Source of the DNA: Hasllibacter sp963833115
GTDB lineage: Bacteria; Pseudomonadota; Alphaproteobacteria; Rhodobacterales; Rhodobacteraceae
NCBI GenBank assembly: GCA_963833115.1
Contig: CAWHWS010000002.1
Coordinates: 620,001-684,000, forward strand
Length of the DNA: 64,000 bases
Reading direction: 5' to 3'
Shown here one piece after another: positions 16,979-25,961 of the stretch (the first letter of the stretch is position 1; the number at the start of each line of letters is the position of its first letter). Under the pieces are notes generated by a model. The model was not told where the DNA came from, did no database searches, and saw nothing but the letters and a program-made list of their open reading frames with translations. The position numbers and the translations under genes are program-made.

Positions 16979-17718
16979 TCCGCCATCGTCGCCGCGCGCG
17001 CCGCGTCGCTCACGAGGTAGGCGGCCAGTTCGGCCACCTCCTCGGGTTGCACGAGCGCGCCTTGCGGGTTCGAGGCGGCATACTCGGCCTGCACCTCCTC
17101 GCGCGGCCGGCCCGAGGCGGCCATGTCGGCCTCGACGAAGCGCGTCAGCATCTCGGTCTCGACCCAGGTGGGGCTGATCGAGACGCATGTGATCCCGTGG
17201 GGCGCGCCCTCGAGCGCGACGCAGCGCCCGAGACCCAGGAGGCCCGCCTTCGAGGCGCAATAGGCCGCGTTGCCGGCCATGCCTGTGTGCGCGGCCATCG
17301 AGGCGACGTTGACGATCCGGCCCCAGCCGGCCGCCTTCATGTGCGGCAGGACGGCCCGGATCATGCGGAATGTGCCCGAGAGGTTCGTGTCGATCTGCCC
17401 CTCCCACGCGGCCTCGGGGTGGTCGATCACCGCGGCCTCCTCGTAGAGGCCGGCGGCGTTCACCAGGATGTCCACCCCGCCGCGCCGTGCGGCGACCTCC
17501 GCGACGAAGGCGTCGACGCTTTCGCGCGAGCGCACGTCGAGCGCCGCCACGTGCATGTCGGGCGCCTGCGCGGCAAAGGCGCGCGCCGCGTCCGCGTCGC
17601 CCCCGCGCCGCGCGCCGATGGCGACGTGGGTGCCGTCGCGGCTCAGCCGGCGCGCGATGGCGAGGCCTATGCCCGACATCCCCCCGGTGACGATCGCCGT
17701 CCTGCCGCCCATGGCCAT
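16948..17718 (-). CDS. Short-chain dehydrogenase/reductase
   Basis: A 256-residue classical SDR. It has the cofactor motif TGGMSGIG (residues 12-19), NAAG, the active-site Ser in NVASMAAH and the catalytic YCASK. The sequence is close to 3-hydroxybutyrate dehydrogenase and related 3-oxoacyl reductases. A GGTGGAGG box precedes the ATG at 17718. It converges with the A-T-R gene and overlaps its end by 31 bp. It could reduce the aldehyde made by that enzyme to an alcohol, but convergent genes are not co-transcribed, so this link is weak. Confidence 0.82.
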   Translation of the reverse strand: MAMGGRTAIVTGGMSGIGLAIARRLSRDGTHVAIGARRGGDADAARAFAAQAPDMHVAALDVRSRESVDAFVAEVAARRGGVDILVNAAGLYEEAAVIDHPEAAWEGQIDTNLSGTFRMIRAVLPHMKAAGWGRIVNVASMAAHTGMAGNAAYCASKAGLLGLGRCVALEGAPHGITCVSISPTWVETEMLTRFVEADMAASGRPREEVQAEYAASNPQGALVQPEEVAELAAYLVSDAARAATMADYPLNAGSPW

Positions 17719-19199
17719 GCCGCCTCCACCGTCCGTCCCGACACCGGCGAGCTACGGCACCGCCCGGGCGATTGCACCACGAAACGTGCCCCTCCGTCGG
17801 GGGCGCCGCCCGTCATGTGCCGCCCCTCGGGGCGCCCGGCGCGCCTCGCCGGGCGGGCCACGCCGCTCATGGCGGCCATCGCCATCTCGATCTCGTCCAT
17901 CACCGCGGCGCCGGGCGCGCTGCGCCGCCGGGCCCCGCGACGCCCGTCAGGAGCGTCCTCGTCCCGGCCTCGCCCCGTGCCCCCGGGCCATGCGCGCGGG
18001 CCGGCACGACGATCCCGGCGCCGCCGCCGCGCGCATCCCGATCGAGGGGGGCGCCCCGCCCGAGGCCCGGACCGGCCCCGAGGAGGCGAGCCTCCGGTGG
18101 GGCCTGGCGACCTCATCCGCTCCCGCGACGTCCGGACCAGCCGCGCCGCGGTCGTGGCGGGCGCCCGCTCCGCCCGCCAGCTGGCCCGTGGCAGGTCGGG
18201 ACGGGCGCGCCGCATCCGTCCCTCCGGCCTCGGAAGCGGGCGCGCAGCAGGCCCGGACACCGGCGAGCACGACGTGGGAATCGTCCCGAGCGAGATCGTG
18301 GCGCCGATCGTCCGCCCACGGATATCGCCCGGCGGGTCCCGCGTCCGATCGAAGGCGGTCGCCGTGATCCACAGCGCGCGCAAGTTCGGATTGGAGGCGG
18401 GCCGTGAGGGCGACCGGGACATGGCGGGCGCGCCGGGCGCCCGGCCCCCCCGCGCCTCGTGAGCCGCGAGATGCCGATCCCGCAAGTCGGTCCTGGCGAG
18501 CGCCTCGTGCCGGTCGGTCGCCGCGCCGGTTCCCCGACCGCCGCTGAAGCCCCCCCCGCCGTCGATCGCGCGCGCCGCGTGGGACGCCCCGTTCGCATGT
18601 CCGGCCCGGCCGGGGCCCGACATGGCGGACCGGGTCGCGGAACGGGCCCTGCCGATCGCCCGGGGCGCCGGCGGTGCGGGGTCGATGGCGGTCCGGCTCG
18701 CACCGATGGTCCCCGGCGCGACGGCGATCGCCACCGCGTTTCGCGCCCGATCCGGGGACGCCCAAGCGGTGATCGACCATTCGGCCGACATGGCCCCCGA
18801 GATGACGGCGCGGGACCTCGCGGCGGTCGCCGCCGATGCGGACGCGCCCTCTCGCGTGCTCGCCGGCACGATCGCGCCGCTGGGGCGCCTCTGCCGCCCC
18901 GCGCCCTTCGCCGCCCCGCCGGACGTGACCCTCCCGATGCGGGCCGCGCCCTGTTCGCCGCGGCCGACAGGTCCCGGCGGGGCGAGAGACGGGACGCATT
19001 CCCCGCTCCACCGGGCGTTTGCCCAAGCCGGGGGTGCGATCGGCAAGCCCTTCATCGGTGGCCGAGCCCTCATCCCGAGGATCGAGGACGGCGGACTCGC
19101 GCTCTCCCATTCCCGAGCGGACGGCGAGGCGCTGGCCGAAGCCGTTCGGCGACCTCTCGTGTGGCGGGGTCGACCCGCCCCCCGCCGCGAGGCGGGCGG
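17719..19199. other. 1.5-kb stretch without an intact gene, probably decayed sequence
   Basis: Several frames stay open for hundreds of codons on both strands because stop codons are rare at this GC content. None yields a family-like protein. Short hydrophobic or Ala-rich runs occur but do not join up. The stretch borders the recognised blh remnant and lies downstream of it on the same strand, so part may be the rest of that gene or another degraded neighbour. Confidence 0.5.
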
Positions 19200-19472
19200 A
19201 TGTCGGCCGTTCGCCCCGCCAGCCGTCGGCGGGATGCCATGCGGAATGGGCGAGGAACGCCATAAGGGACGCGCCCGGCGCCACGAGCCGGAACCCCGCC
19301 GTCACGGGGGCAAGGCCGAGACAGGCGCCGCCGACGATCAGGGCGGCACGCCCGGCAAGGCGACCAAGACCACCGGCCCGACGATCGGGGCGTTCATCGA
19401 CGGCGGCTCGAGCGCGAAGAGCGCGAGGGTCGCCGCCGTGAAGCCCGCGGCATGCGTCCGGCGCAGGGTCAC
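19200..19472 (-). pseudogene. blh: Remnant of a Brp/Blh beta-carotene 15,15'-dioxygenase gene
   Basis: Starting with a GTG at 19472 that overlaps the crtY-remnant stop (GTGA), one frame reads an N-terminal hydrophobic segment (AATLALFALEPPSMNAPIVG) up to a stop at 19338. A second frame continues with LVAPGASLMAFLAHSAWHPAD, resembling the LAPG...AFLALSAWHFGED region of Blh proteins. Blh is a membrane protein that cleaves beta-carotene into two retinals. The sequence between these pieces is missing, and I cannot follow the gene beyond about 19200. Position after crtY, downstream of a rhodopsin remnant, is the classic retinal cassette order. Family identity is moderately supported; loss of function is clear. 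Confidence 0.5.
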
Positions 19473-20180
19473 CGGCCCGCGACCTCGCGCAGGAAGGGCC
19501 GGGGCGGCATCGCCGCGATGACGCTGGCGCGGTCGAGCGGCGCCGTCGAGCCGGACAGGACGCGTTCCAGACGGTCGGTCGGGGCGCCCTGGAACAGCGC
19601 GAGGAGGAGGGCGGGGCCGTTCCGCGGCGCGCGTCGGAGGACGCGTCGGAGAAGCCTGTCCATGAACCGCGTGATGGGCGCGTCCGCCCTCGGCACGAGG
19701 TCCGGGTCGCCACGCGGCTGACGATCGGCCAGATGCGCGGTCCGCGCGTCGATGCGTCGGAACGCGTGGCCCGTCGGGGGGCGCGCGGCGCCGCCGGCGA
19801 TCCCGGCATGGGCGCGGTGCGGCCCCAGGCTCCGGGCCGTGCGGCCCATCGGAACCGTGGGGACCAAGCCCGCCTCGTCCCGCGCCCCCTCGATCCCGGC
19901 GCCGCCGGTCCGCGCCTCGATCCCGTGCGCGAGCCAGGCGTCGAGATCTGCGCGATCTGGCGGGGCCGGGCCGAGGGCGGTCGCCTCGATCAGGGCGTGG
20001 TCGGGCGCGAAGGGCAGGACATAGGTGAAGTCGATTCGGGCGCGGCGGGCCGAAATGCATCGGGCCGCCGCGATCGGCGTCGAAGACCGCCCGATCGGCG
20101 CGGATCTCGCGGCCGACGAGATACTGGCCGACCCCGCCCAGGCCCCGTCGCGGCGCACCGGGTCGTCCATCGCGCGCGTA
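19469..20180 (-). pseudogene. crtY: Remnant of crtY, lycopene beta-cyclase (C-terminal part)
   Basis: Two frames together give the second half of a CrtY-type lycopene cyclase. One frame reads QYLVGREIRADRAVFDAD, like the FLGWEIETDRPVFDPD motif. The next reads FTYVLPFAPDHALIEAT and AGIAGGAARPPTGHAFRRI, followed by a typical CrtY tail ending at 19469. At least one frameshift, near 20030, separates them, and the N-terminal FAD-binding part is missing. CrtY cyclises lycopene to beta-carotene. The upstream crtI remnant seems to run into it with crtB and the crtY start missing, so a deletion probably fused the two. Confidence 0.65.
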
Positions 20181-20259
20181 CCGAGGGCCATGCCGACCCG
20201 GGCGAGGCGGCGCGCGGATTGGGCACGGGGCACGGCGCGGAGAAGCTGCCGCACCCATC

Positions 20260-21123
20260 CGGCGCGAGGCTCGGAGCGGTGGCGGTCGGGCGAGACGTCG
20301 TCGCCCAGCCGCCCCTCGCGGAGGACCTCGTCGAGCAGGCGGCGACCGCCCTCGATCTCGACGCCGGCGGCACGGCCGTCGTCGAGTGGGATGCGGTCGA
20401 TGGTGGTGCCCGTCTCGATCTCCACGCCCTCCTCCTCGGTCGGCCGGGCCGGCGCGCCGGTTCCGGTCATCGCGAACCAGATGCCGTGGGCGGTCTCCAG
20501 GTGGGTGATCATGCCGTGGATGCCGGTCGTCCGATGCGGATCGCCGCCGATCGGCAGCGGCTGGATCGAGACGGCGCGGCGCGGGCGGTCGTCCTTCAGG
20601 TGGCGCGAGACCATCCGCCGGAGCGCCTCGTATCCACGACGTCGCGAGAGGTCGGGGGTCCGGCGCGCCATGGAGAGCGGCGCGTGGGCGAGCTTGGCGA
20701 AGGCGATGTCGTGGATCGCGCGGCTGTGGCCCGGCATCCGCCGAAAGCCGTCCACGTCGCCTGGCGACAGGCGCGCGATGGCGTCCGGCGTCCGATCCAG
20801 GGTGGGGCCGTCATCCGGCGTCTCCCCGTCGGTGGAGGCGACGCGATGCCAGGGGCCGGGCCGGACCGGCGTGACGTGATCCTCCGGCCGCTCGCCGAAC
20901 GGCGCGAAGAGGTCCTGCGGCGGATGCGGCGCGGTCAGGATCGTGGGGCCGGCATCGTGGCGGACGCCGCCGCGTTCGCAGACCTGCGCCCGCCCGCCCG
21001 ACCGGGGGCCGCGGTCGATGAGGCGGACGCCGCAGCCCCGCGCGCAGACGCGAGGCCGCGCCCATTCCGCCCAGGCCGCCGCCGCCGACGATGGCGCGGG
21101 TGGCCGGCGGTGTCGCGGGGCAT
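20260..21123 (-). pseudogene. crtI: Remnant of crtI, phytoene desaturase (N-terminal half)
   Basis: An ATG at 21123 with a good GGGAGGG site opens one frame, but the Rossmann motif AIVGGGGLGGMGAASRLRA is in another, so a frameshift lies within the first codons. After a further shift the reading continues for about 230 residues as a clear C40 phytoene desaturase: LIDRGPRSGGRAQV, DAGPTILTAPH, SRAIHDIAFAKLAHAP, VSRHLKDD and GIWFAMTGTGAP. The C-terminal half, including the family signature, is missing. Many Leu, Tyr and Asn positions have become Pro, His and Asp. It is distinct from the intact crtN and crtP genes at 3.2-6.3 kb and belonged to a beta-carotene pathway. Confidence 0.75.
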
Positions 21124-21447
21124 CGGATCCCTCCCGGGGCCTGATCGCGCGGCCGGCCCCGACCTGCGACCGGACGGCCGGCCCGCTTCGGTGGACCGCG
21201 TCGCGGGCCTGCGGGTCGTGGGGGATCGGCGAGGCCGCGCGGCGCGGCGCGCGGCAGGTCGCCATCGCCGCCCGCTCCGCCCACGGCACCGTCGCACCCC
21301 GGCCCGGGGCGAGGGCCAGCCCGCCGCCAGGGCGCCGGGCCGGTTCGCATCGCGGGCCTCGCCCCCCGCCGGCGGCGCCGTGGTCGCGCCGGCGGGCCTC
21401 CGTCGTCGCATCGGACATGACGGCCTCCTCGCCCGGGCCATGGACCG

Positions 21448-22280
21448 TCAGGCGGCGTGGCCCGGTTCGCCACCTGACCCCGTCCGCGATCGCGCCGCCG
21501 CCGATCGCGTCGGCGCGACCTGGCTCGGGAGGATGCCGAAGACGGTCTTCGGGACCACGTCGGCGAGGATGTGGATGCCCTGCCGGACGACGACCCGGGC
21601 GCTGTCCCGATGGATGCCGGGGGACGAGGTCGGCGAGGCTGTGGATGACCCACGTCACCACCAGCAGGATCCACGCGTTCCGCATCGGCGACGCGGCCCG
21701 CGGCGTGAGATCGCGCTTGCCGACCTTCACCGCGCCCTTGGCGGCGTGGAGCAGGTAGAAGGACACCGGCCAGCTCGGCCCGCCCCAGACCGAGAACGGG
21801 GCGCCGCCGCCCTCGGCAGAGCCCGCGACCCGCGGCTCGTAGGACTGGCCGATGGAGCCGAGGACGATCATCGCGGCGCCGGCGCCCGCGATCCTGACCC
21901 ACCGCGACCGAAGATCGCTGCCGGTGAACTGCTGCACGATCGGGACCTGCGTCAGCAGCATCGGTACGTCGATCGGCCAGTCGGCAGAGCGGTCGCCGTT
22001 CGCGAAGACCTGCCCCTTCTCCGATCGACCGGGTCATCGTCGTGGCGTCGAGGACGAAGGCCTGGTTCCACATCGGCCAGAGCGGGGACAGCTCCGGCGT
22101 CGCCGAGACCATCACGACGCCCGAGATCACGAAGGTCGTGCGGTGTTCGGGCGATGCCTGCCCGACCGTCATGGCGACGTGGAACGGCGAGGCGGCGAAG
22201 ACGGCCGCCGTGAAGCTGAACACGTGACGGATCACCTCGTGTTCCCGATAGGCGAAGGTGAAGGCGTTCTCGTCGATCAT
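21448..22280 (-). pseudogene. Broken microbial rhodopsin gene, sodium-pump (NDQ) type
   Basis: Three frames together cover a full-length rhodopsin of about 277 codons. Frame one, from ATG 22280, covers helices A and B (VFSFTAAVFAAS, FVISGVVMVSAT). After a shift near 22010-22025, frame two covers helices C to F (SADWPIDVPMLLTQ, VLGSIGQSYE, NAWILLVVTWVIHSLA). After a shift near 21600-21625, frame three covers helix G with the retinal-binding Lys (LADVVPKTVFGIL; Lys codon at 21547-21549). The closest family I know is the KR2-like sodium pump, whose helix C reads NWLIDVPMLLFQ with N-D-Q as key residues; here they read D-D-Q. Two frameshifts and Pro substitutions in helices mean no functional product. 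Confidence 0.8.
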
Positions 22281-22574
22281 GACGGCCGTCCTCGCTCGGC
22301 CTCGGGTCCATGCACCCGAGGCCGGGCGACGCGCATCGCGGCGTACGCGACCTACCGAACTCGTTTCCCTACCGGGACGTCGTCGGTGCGGTCCGCCGTC
22401 ATGTTCTCGAGCCTGCAGTCGTCGGCACCGATCCGCCCCGGCACGCGGCATCGGAGCCGGCGACTCGGGATGCCCGGATGGCCCGGGGGCGCCGCCGCCG
22501 TGAGTCGGAGCGATGCCGCCCACGTCGCCCGGCTCCCGTCAGTCCGGCGCCCGTTCCCGTCCCGGGCGCCGGTG

Positions 22575-23210
22575 CGGCGCGGGGTGGTCTGGCCGCCCTT
22601 CGTCGTCCTCGGCATGCCGTCCGTCGATGCCCCGTTCGAGGCGACCTCCGGCATCACCTCGTCCGGCCTGTCCGTCGCGCGCGCCGCCGCCTCCACCGGG
22701 GGGGTCACGCCGAGGGGGGACAGCCTGGCGAGCGATGGCCCGGCCGCGCGGGTGTCCGTGATGTCCGTCCGCGTGGTCGCCGCGGTCTCGGTCGTCCTCT
22801 ACGTCCGTCTTTGGCGCAAGGGACCGCGCGGCGCAGTCGAGAACGGTCATGTCGGCCCGCTCCTGGGCCGCATGGCCGGGGGCACCGCGCTCTAAACGGC
22901 CGCGGCCGCCATCGGCTTCGGACCCGGTGACGGGGCGCTGCTGGCCCATGCCCTCGACTTCGTCGGCGGGTTCAGGGCGGCCGGCGTCTCCGCCGGGCCG
23001 ATCGCGGCGCCGTTCGACGTGGTCTCTGCCGTCTCGACCGCCCGCCTGTCATCGGGCGCGGCGGCGCCGGAGCCGGGACCCGGCCCGGCCCTCGTCCTGA
23101 CCATCGCCATGCTGCTCGGGCGGTCGGAGTTCGCCGCGCTGATCGCGCCGCCGCCGCCGGGGACATGGGACCGGGGAAGCGGGCGACGGGCGATGGGGCC
23201 GACGTGCTGA
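22575..23210 (+). pseudogene. trkH: Broken trkH-type potassium transporter gene
   Basis: One frame carries the first pore-loop region FEATSGITSSGLSV. It continues through LYVRLWRKGPRGAVENG to an in-frame TAA at 22893-22895. The same frame then goes on to the C-terminal TrkH segment DVVSAVSTARLSSG and LVLTIAMLLGRSEFAAL, ending at 23210. TrkH/KtrB proteins form the pore of sodium- or proton-coupled potassium uptake systems and are about 480 residues; only about 200 codons remain, so the N-terminus and at least one internal pore repeat are deleted. It is divergent from the rhodopsin remnant. No trkA partner is recognisable nearby. Confidence 0.65.
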
Positions 23211-23603
23211 CGATGCCGGCCGATCAGGAGGAGGCGGACATCCTGCGCGCCGCGGTCGGCCGGTCCGCCGCCTTCGAGCGCGTCGTGGTCGAGATCATCC
23301 GGACCGAACCGCTGCCGATCCGCGACGAGCCGAGCTCTAGCGAGGTCGCCCGCCCGGTCGCGCCGCGCTCGAGGATGGCGGTTCCGTCCGGGGGGGAGGG
23401 AGGCGCGGGCCGGTCGCCGGGCCGAACCCGTCGAGCCGCGAGATGGGGGTGAAGAGGGTTTCGCCTTCGGAGACTAGAAGGACACCTCCACCGGGGAAAC
23501 CGGCACGGGCGGGTCCCCGACCGCCCCCGATCCGGCGGCCGGTGGACGAGGACCGAAAGGAAGCGGAAGGACCGCGGACGATCTCCTCGGGGCGGCGGCC
23601 CCG
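23211..23603. other. 393-bp stretch without a recognisable gene
   Basis: It lies between the trkH and fasciclin remnants, both on the plus strand. A frame from 23165 stays open for 95 codons but its translation resembles no family. No promoter or terminator is evident. Confidence 0.5.
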
Positions 23604-24140
23604 ATGGGCGCGCTCGCCTCGCCGGCCGCGGCGCAGCGCCCGGTGGACACGGTGGAAGGCGACGGGCGGTTCGACGTCTCCGCCGGCTTGCCGGGCGAGA
23701 CGGATCCCGCCCGCGACCTGCCCGGTCCCCGGGCCGTGTTCGCCCCCGCCGACGAGGCGTTCCGGCGGTTGCCCGATGCTCTCGTCGACCGGCTCGAGGA
23801 CCCGGCCGCGGCCGAAATCCTGCGCCGCGTGGCGGCCCTCCACCTCGTCCCCTCCCAGGCCCACGCCTCCGACGATCCGCCCGTCGAGAGGCGGACCCTA
23901 GCCGAGGATGTCCGCCTGGTGGTGACCTTCCCGCGCGGCGCGCCGGCCCTGCGCCCGGCCGAGGCCGACGACGTCCCGGCCGCCGAGGCCGTGATGCGCG
24001 CCCGCGCCGTCACGGAGGCGCGCGTGCGCGTCGGCGACGGTCCGGAGGGGGACGCGGTCGCGCGCGGAATCGACATGGTGCCGCTGCCGACCGATCCCGA
24101 CGACCGTCTCGCCGAGCTGGAGGCGCGGGAGGCCGATCGG
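23604..24140 (+). pseudogene. Remnant of a secreted fasciclin (FAS1) domain gene
   Basis: The frame opens with MGALASPAAAQ, which looks like a shortened signal peptide ending in an Ala-x-Ala site. It continues with DTVEGDGRFDV, the FAS1 H1-like box RAVFAPADEAFRRLPDAL and a helical LHLVPSQAHASDD segment, and ends with DAVARGIDMVPLP. FAS1 domains act in cell-surface adhesion. The hydrophobic core of the signal peptide is missing, and the frame runs on without a natural stop into unrelated sequence. I therefore call it decayed. A functional truncated protein is possible but unlikely beside so many broken neighbours. Confidence 0.5.
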
Positions 24141-24560
24141 GACCTGCCCGGGAGATCGCCGCCCTCCCCGCCACCCGGGCGCCGCAGGAGGGACTGCCCT
24201 CGGGCGACGTCGCCGAGCCCGTCGACGAGGCCGGGGCCCCGTCCGACCCCGCGCCGGAACGCTCCATCGACCTCGCGGGTGAGACGATCTCGGTCATGGA
24301 CCTGGCGGGGCAACCCGTTCGCGGCGCCTCGGGGAGGTCGCCGGCATCTTGGTATTGCTCGAGGATGCGGGCGGCCCGAGCCTGGAGGCGATCGGCCTGG
24401 GCGGACCGGAGACCGTCCGTGTCGACATGCGCCGCATCGCCGTCGACCCGGTGGACGGATCGGTGACCGCGCAGGGCGACGAGGACCGAACCGCCCGGCG
24501 GGCTTCCGTCCGATCCGCTGGACGGCCCGCCCGCCCCATTGCGCCGCTGCCCGGAATCCC
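24141..24560 (+). pseudogene. Possible PRC-barrel domain gene remnant
   Basis: An acidic linker (EPVDEAGAPSDPAPE) leads to IDLAGETISVMDLAGQPVRG. After a frameshift near 24325 the reading continues as LGEVAGILVLLEDAGG, VRVDMRRIAVDPVDGSV and TAQGDEDRTARR. This resembles the GETIYN..G..VGEV...VL...G and AVPLD.L motifs of PRC-barrel proteins in alphaproteobacteria. The second half of the barrel fits better than the first. It may have been one gene with the fasciclin remnant or a separate neighbour. The assignment is tentative. Confidence 0.4.
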
Positions 24561-24791
24561 CGGCCCGCCGGCGCAGGACCCGGTCCTGCCGCCGCGCCGA
24601 GACGACGCCGACGGGGCGGCTCGTTCGGATCGGTTCCGGCAATCCGACCCCGTCGATCCCCGCCGGCCCCCGGCCTGCTTGAGGTAGCCCGCTCGAGGCG
24701 GCCGGGGCGAGGGGGCCGGGGGTGCCGCGCGACGTCTCGATCGCCGGATGCGACGATCTCGAGCTCGGCGCCCGTTGCGGCCACCGTAAGC

Positions 24792-25961
24792 TCAGAGCGT
24801 CATCCGGCGGCGGGAGAGGAGCACGGCCCCGGCGAGCCCCCCCAGCGCCAGCGCCGCGAGCGCCAGGATCGGGCCGGGCAGCTCCAGCGGCGAGAGCTCC
24901 CGCGACAGCAGGCCCTGGTAGAGGTCCACCGCCCAGGCGTTCGGCGTGAGCGTGCCGACGTCGCGCAGCCAGTCGGGCATGAGGAAGCGCGGCACCATCG
25001 AGCCGCCGAGCGCGGAGGACACCAGCACCACGGTGGTCGACACCGTCTGCGCCTGGGCGCGCGTCTCGCAGGCGGCGGCGCACAGGAGGCCGGTGGCGGC
25101 GGTGGCGGCGGCGACCAGCAGGGTCGCGCCCGCCCATTCGGGCAGGTGCGCGGCCACCGGCACGCCGTGCGCGGCCGCGCCGGCGGCGAAGACCAGGGCC
25201 GCCTGCACCGCGCCCTGCCCGGTCAGGAACAGCGCCTTGCCCAGGACCACCGCGTCGATGCCCCCCGGACCGGCGGCGAAGCGGTCGAGGATGCCCGACT
25301 CCCGCTCGTCGATCAGGCCGGCCGCGCCCTGGGTCGCCGAGAACAGGAGGAACATCACCGCGACGGCGCCGGCATAGTAGGTCACGGTCGGGTCGACCGC
25401 GCCGCCGCCGCCGACCACCTGCGCGTCCGTGAGGCCCGGGCCGCCGCCGGGCGCCCCGGCGCGCGCGCCCTGGAGCCGGGCCGACTGCGCGGCGGTGAGG
25501 GGCCCGATCGCCGCGGCGAGCTGCGCCGCCTGCCGGTCCAGCAGGGCCGCCGGCGCGGCCTCGGCCAGCAGGCGGCGCACGCGCCCCTCCAGCATCGCGC
25601 CGGCCATGCGCTTGCCCGGGTCGACGAGGATGGTCACCGGGGGCGGGTCGAGCCGGGCGAGGGGGCCCCGCGCCACCACGCCCGCGTCGAGCCCGCCCTC
25701 GGCCACGGCCAGCCGGAGCGCGTCCTCGGACGGGTAGGCCGTGACCGTCAGGGCCGGCGAGGCCGCCAGCGCCGCGACCAGCTCGGGCGCGGGATGGGGC
25801 AGCGCGAGGCCGACCCGCAGGTGCGGCTCGCCGCCGCTGGCGCTCGCGAAGATCGCCGCGAAGACGAGGTAGAGCAGCGGCGGCAGCGCCAGCACCATCG
25901 CCAGCGAGCCGCGATCGCGGAGCAGCGTGAGCAGCATCACCCGGGCGATCGCGAGGATCAC
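24792..25961 (-). CDS. ABC-2 type exporter permease
   Basis: A 389-residue membrane protein with one N-terminal helix and a large extracytoplasmic domain of about 150 residues. It is followed by five or six helices around MFLLFSATQGAAGLIDERESG, ending with the RRR-MTL tail. This is the layout of YhhJ/YbhR-type ABC-2 permeases, which export drugs or lipids and can pair with envelope partners. The GTG at 25961 overlaps the ATPase stop (GTGA). It is one of the few intact-looking operons inside the decayed 17.7-29.7 kb region. The broken RND gene upstream is on the same strand. Confidence 0.85.
   Translation of the reverse strand: MILAIARVMLLTLLRDRGSLAMVLALPPLLYLVFAAIFASASGGEPHLRVGLALPHPAPELVAALAASPALTVTAYPSEDALRLAVAEGGLDAGVVARGPLARLDPPPVTILVDPGKRMAGAMLEGRVRRLLAEAAPAALLDRQAAQLAAAIGPLTAAQSARLQGARAGAPGGGPGLTDAQVVGGGGAVDPTVTYYAGAVAVMFLLFSATQGAAGLIDERESGILDRFAAGPGGIDAVVLGKALFLTGQGAVQAALVFAAGAAAHGVPVAAHLPEWAGATLLVAAATAATGLLCAAACETRAQAQTVSTTVVLVSSALGGSMVPRFLMPDWLRDVGTLTPNAWAVDLYQGLLSRELSPLELPGPILALAALALGGLAGAVLLSRRRMTL

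Noticed and set aside
18622..19521. A 299-codon plus-strand frame with an Ala-rich, partly regular translation
   Set aside because: No family resemblance, and its 3' part is antisense to the blh and crtY remnants; the composition matches a shadow frame.
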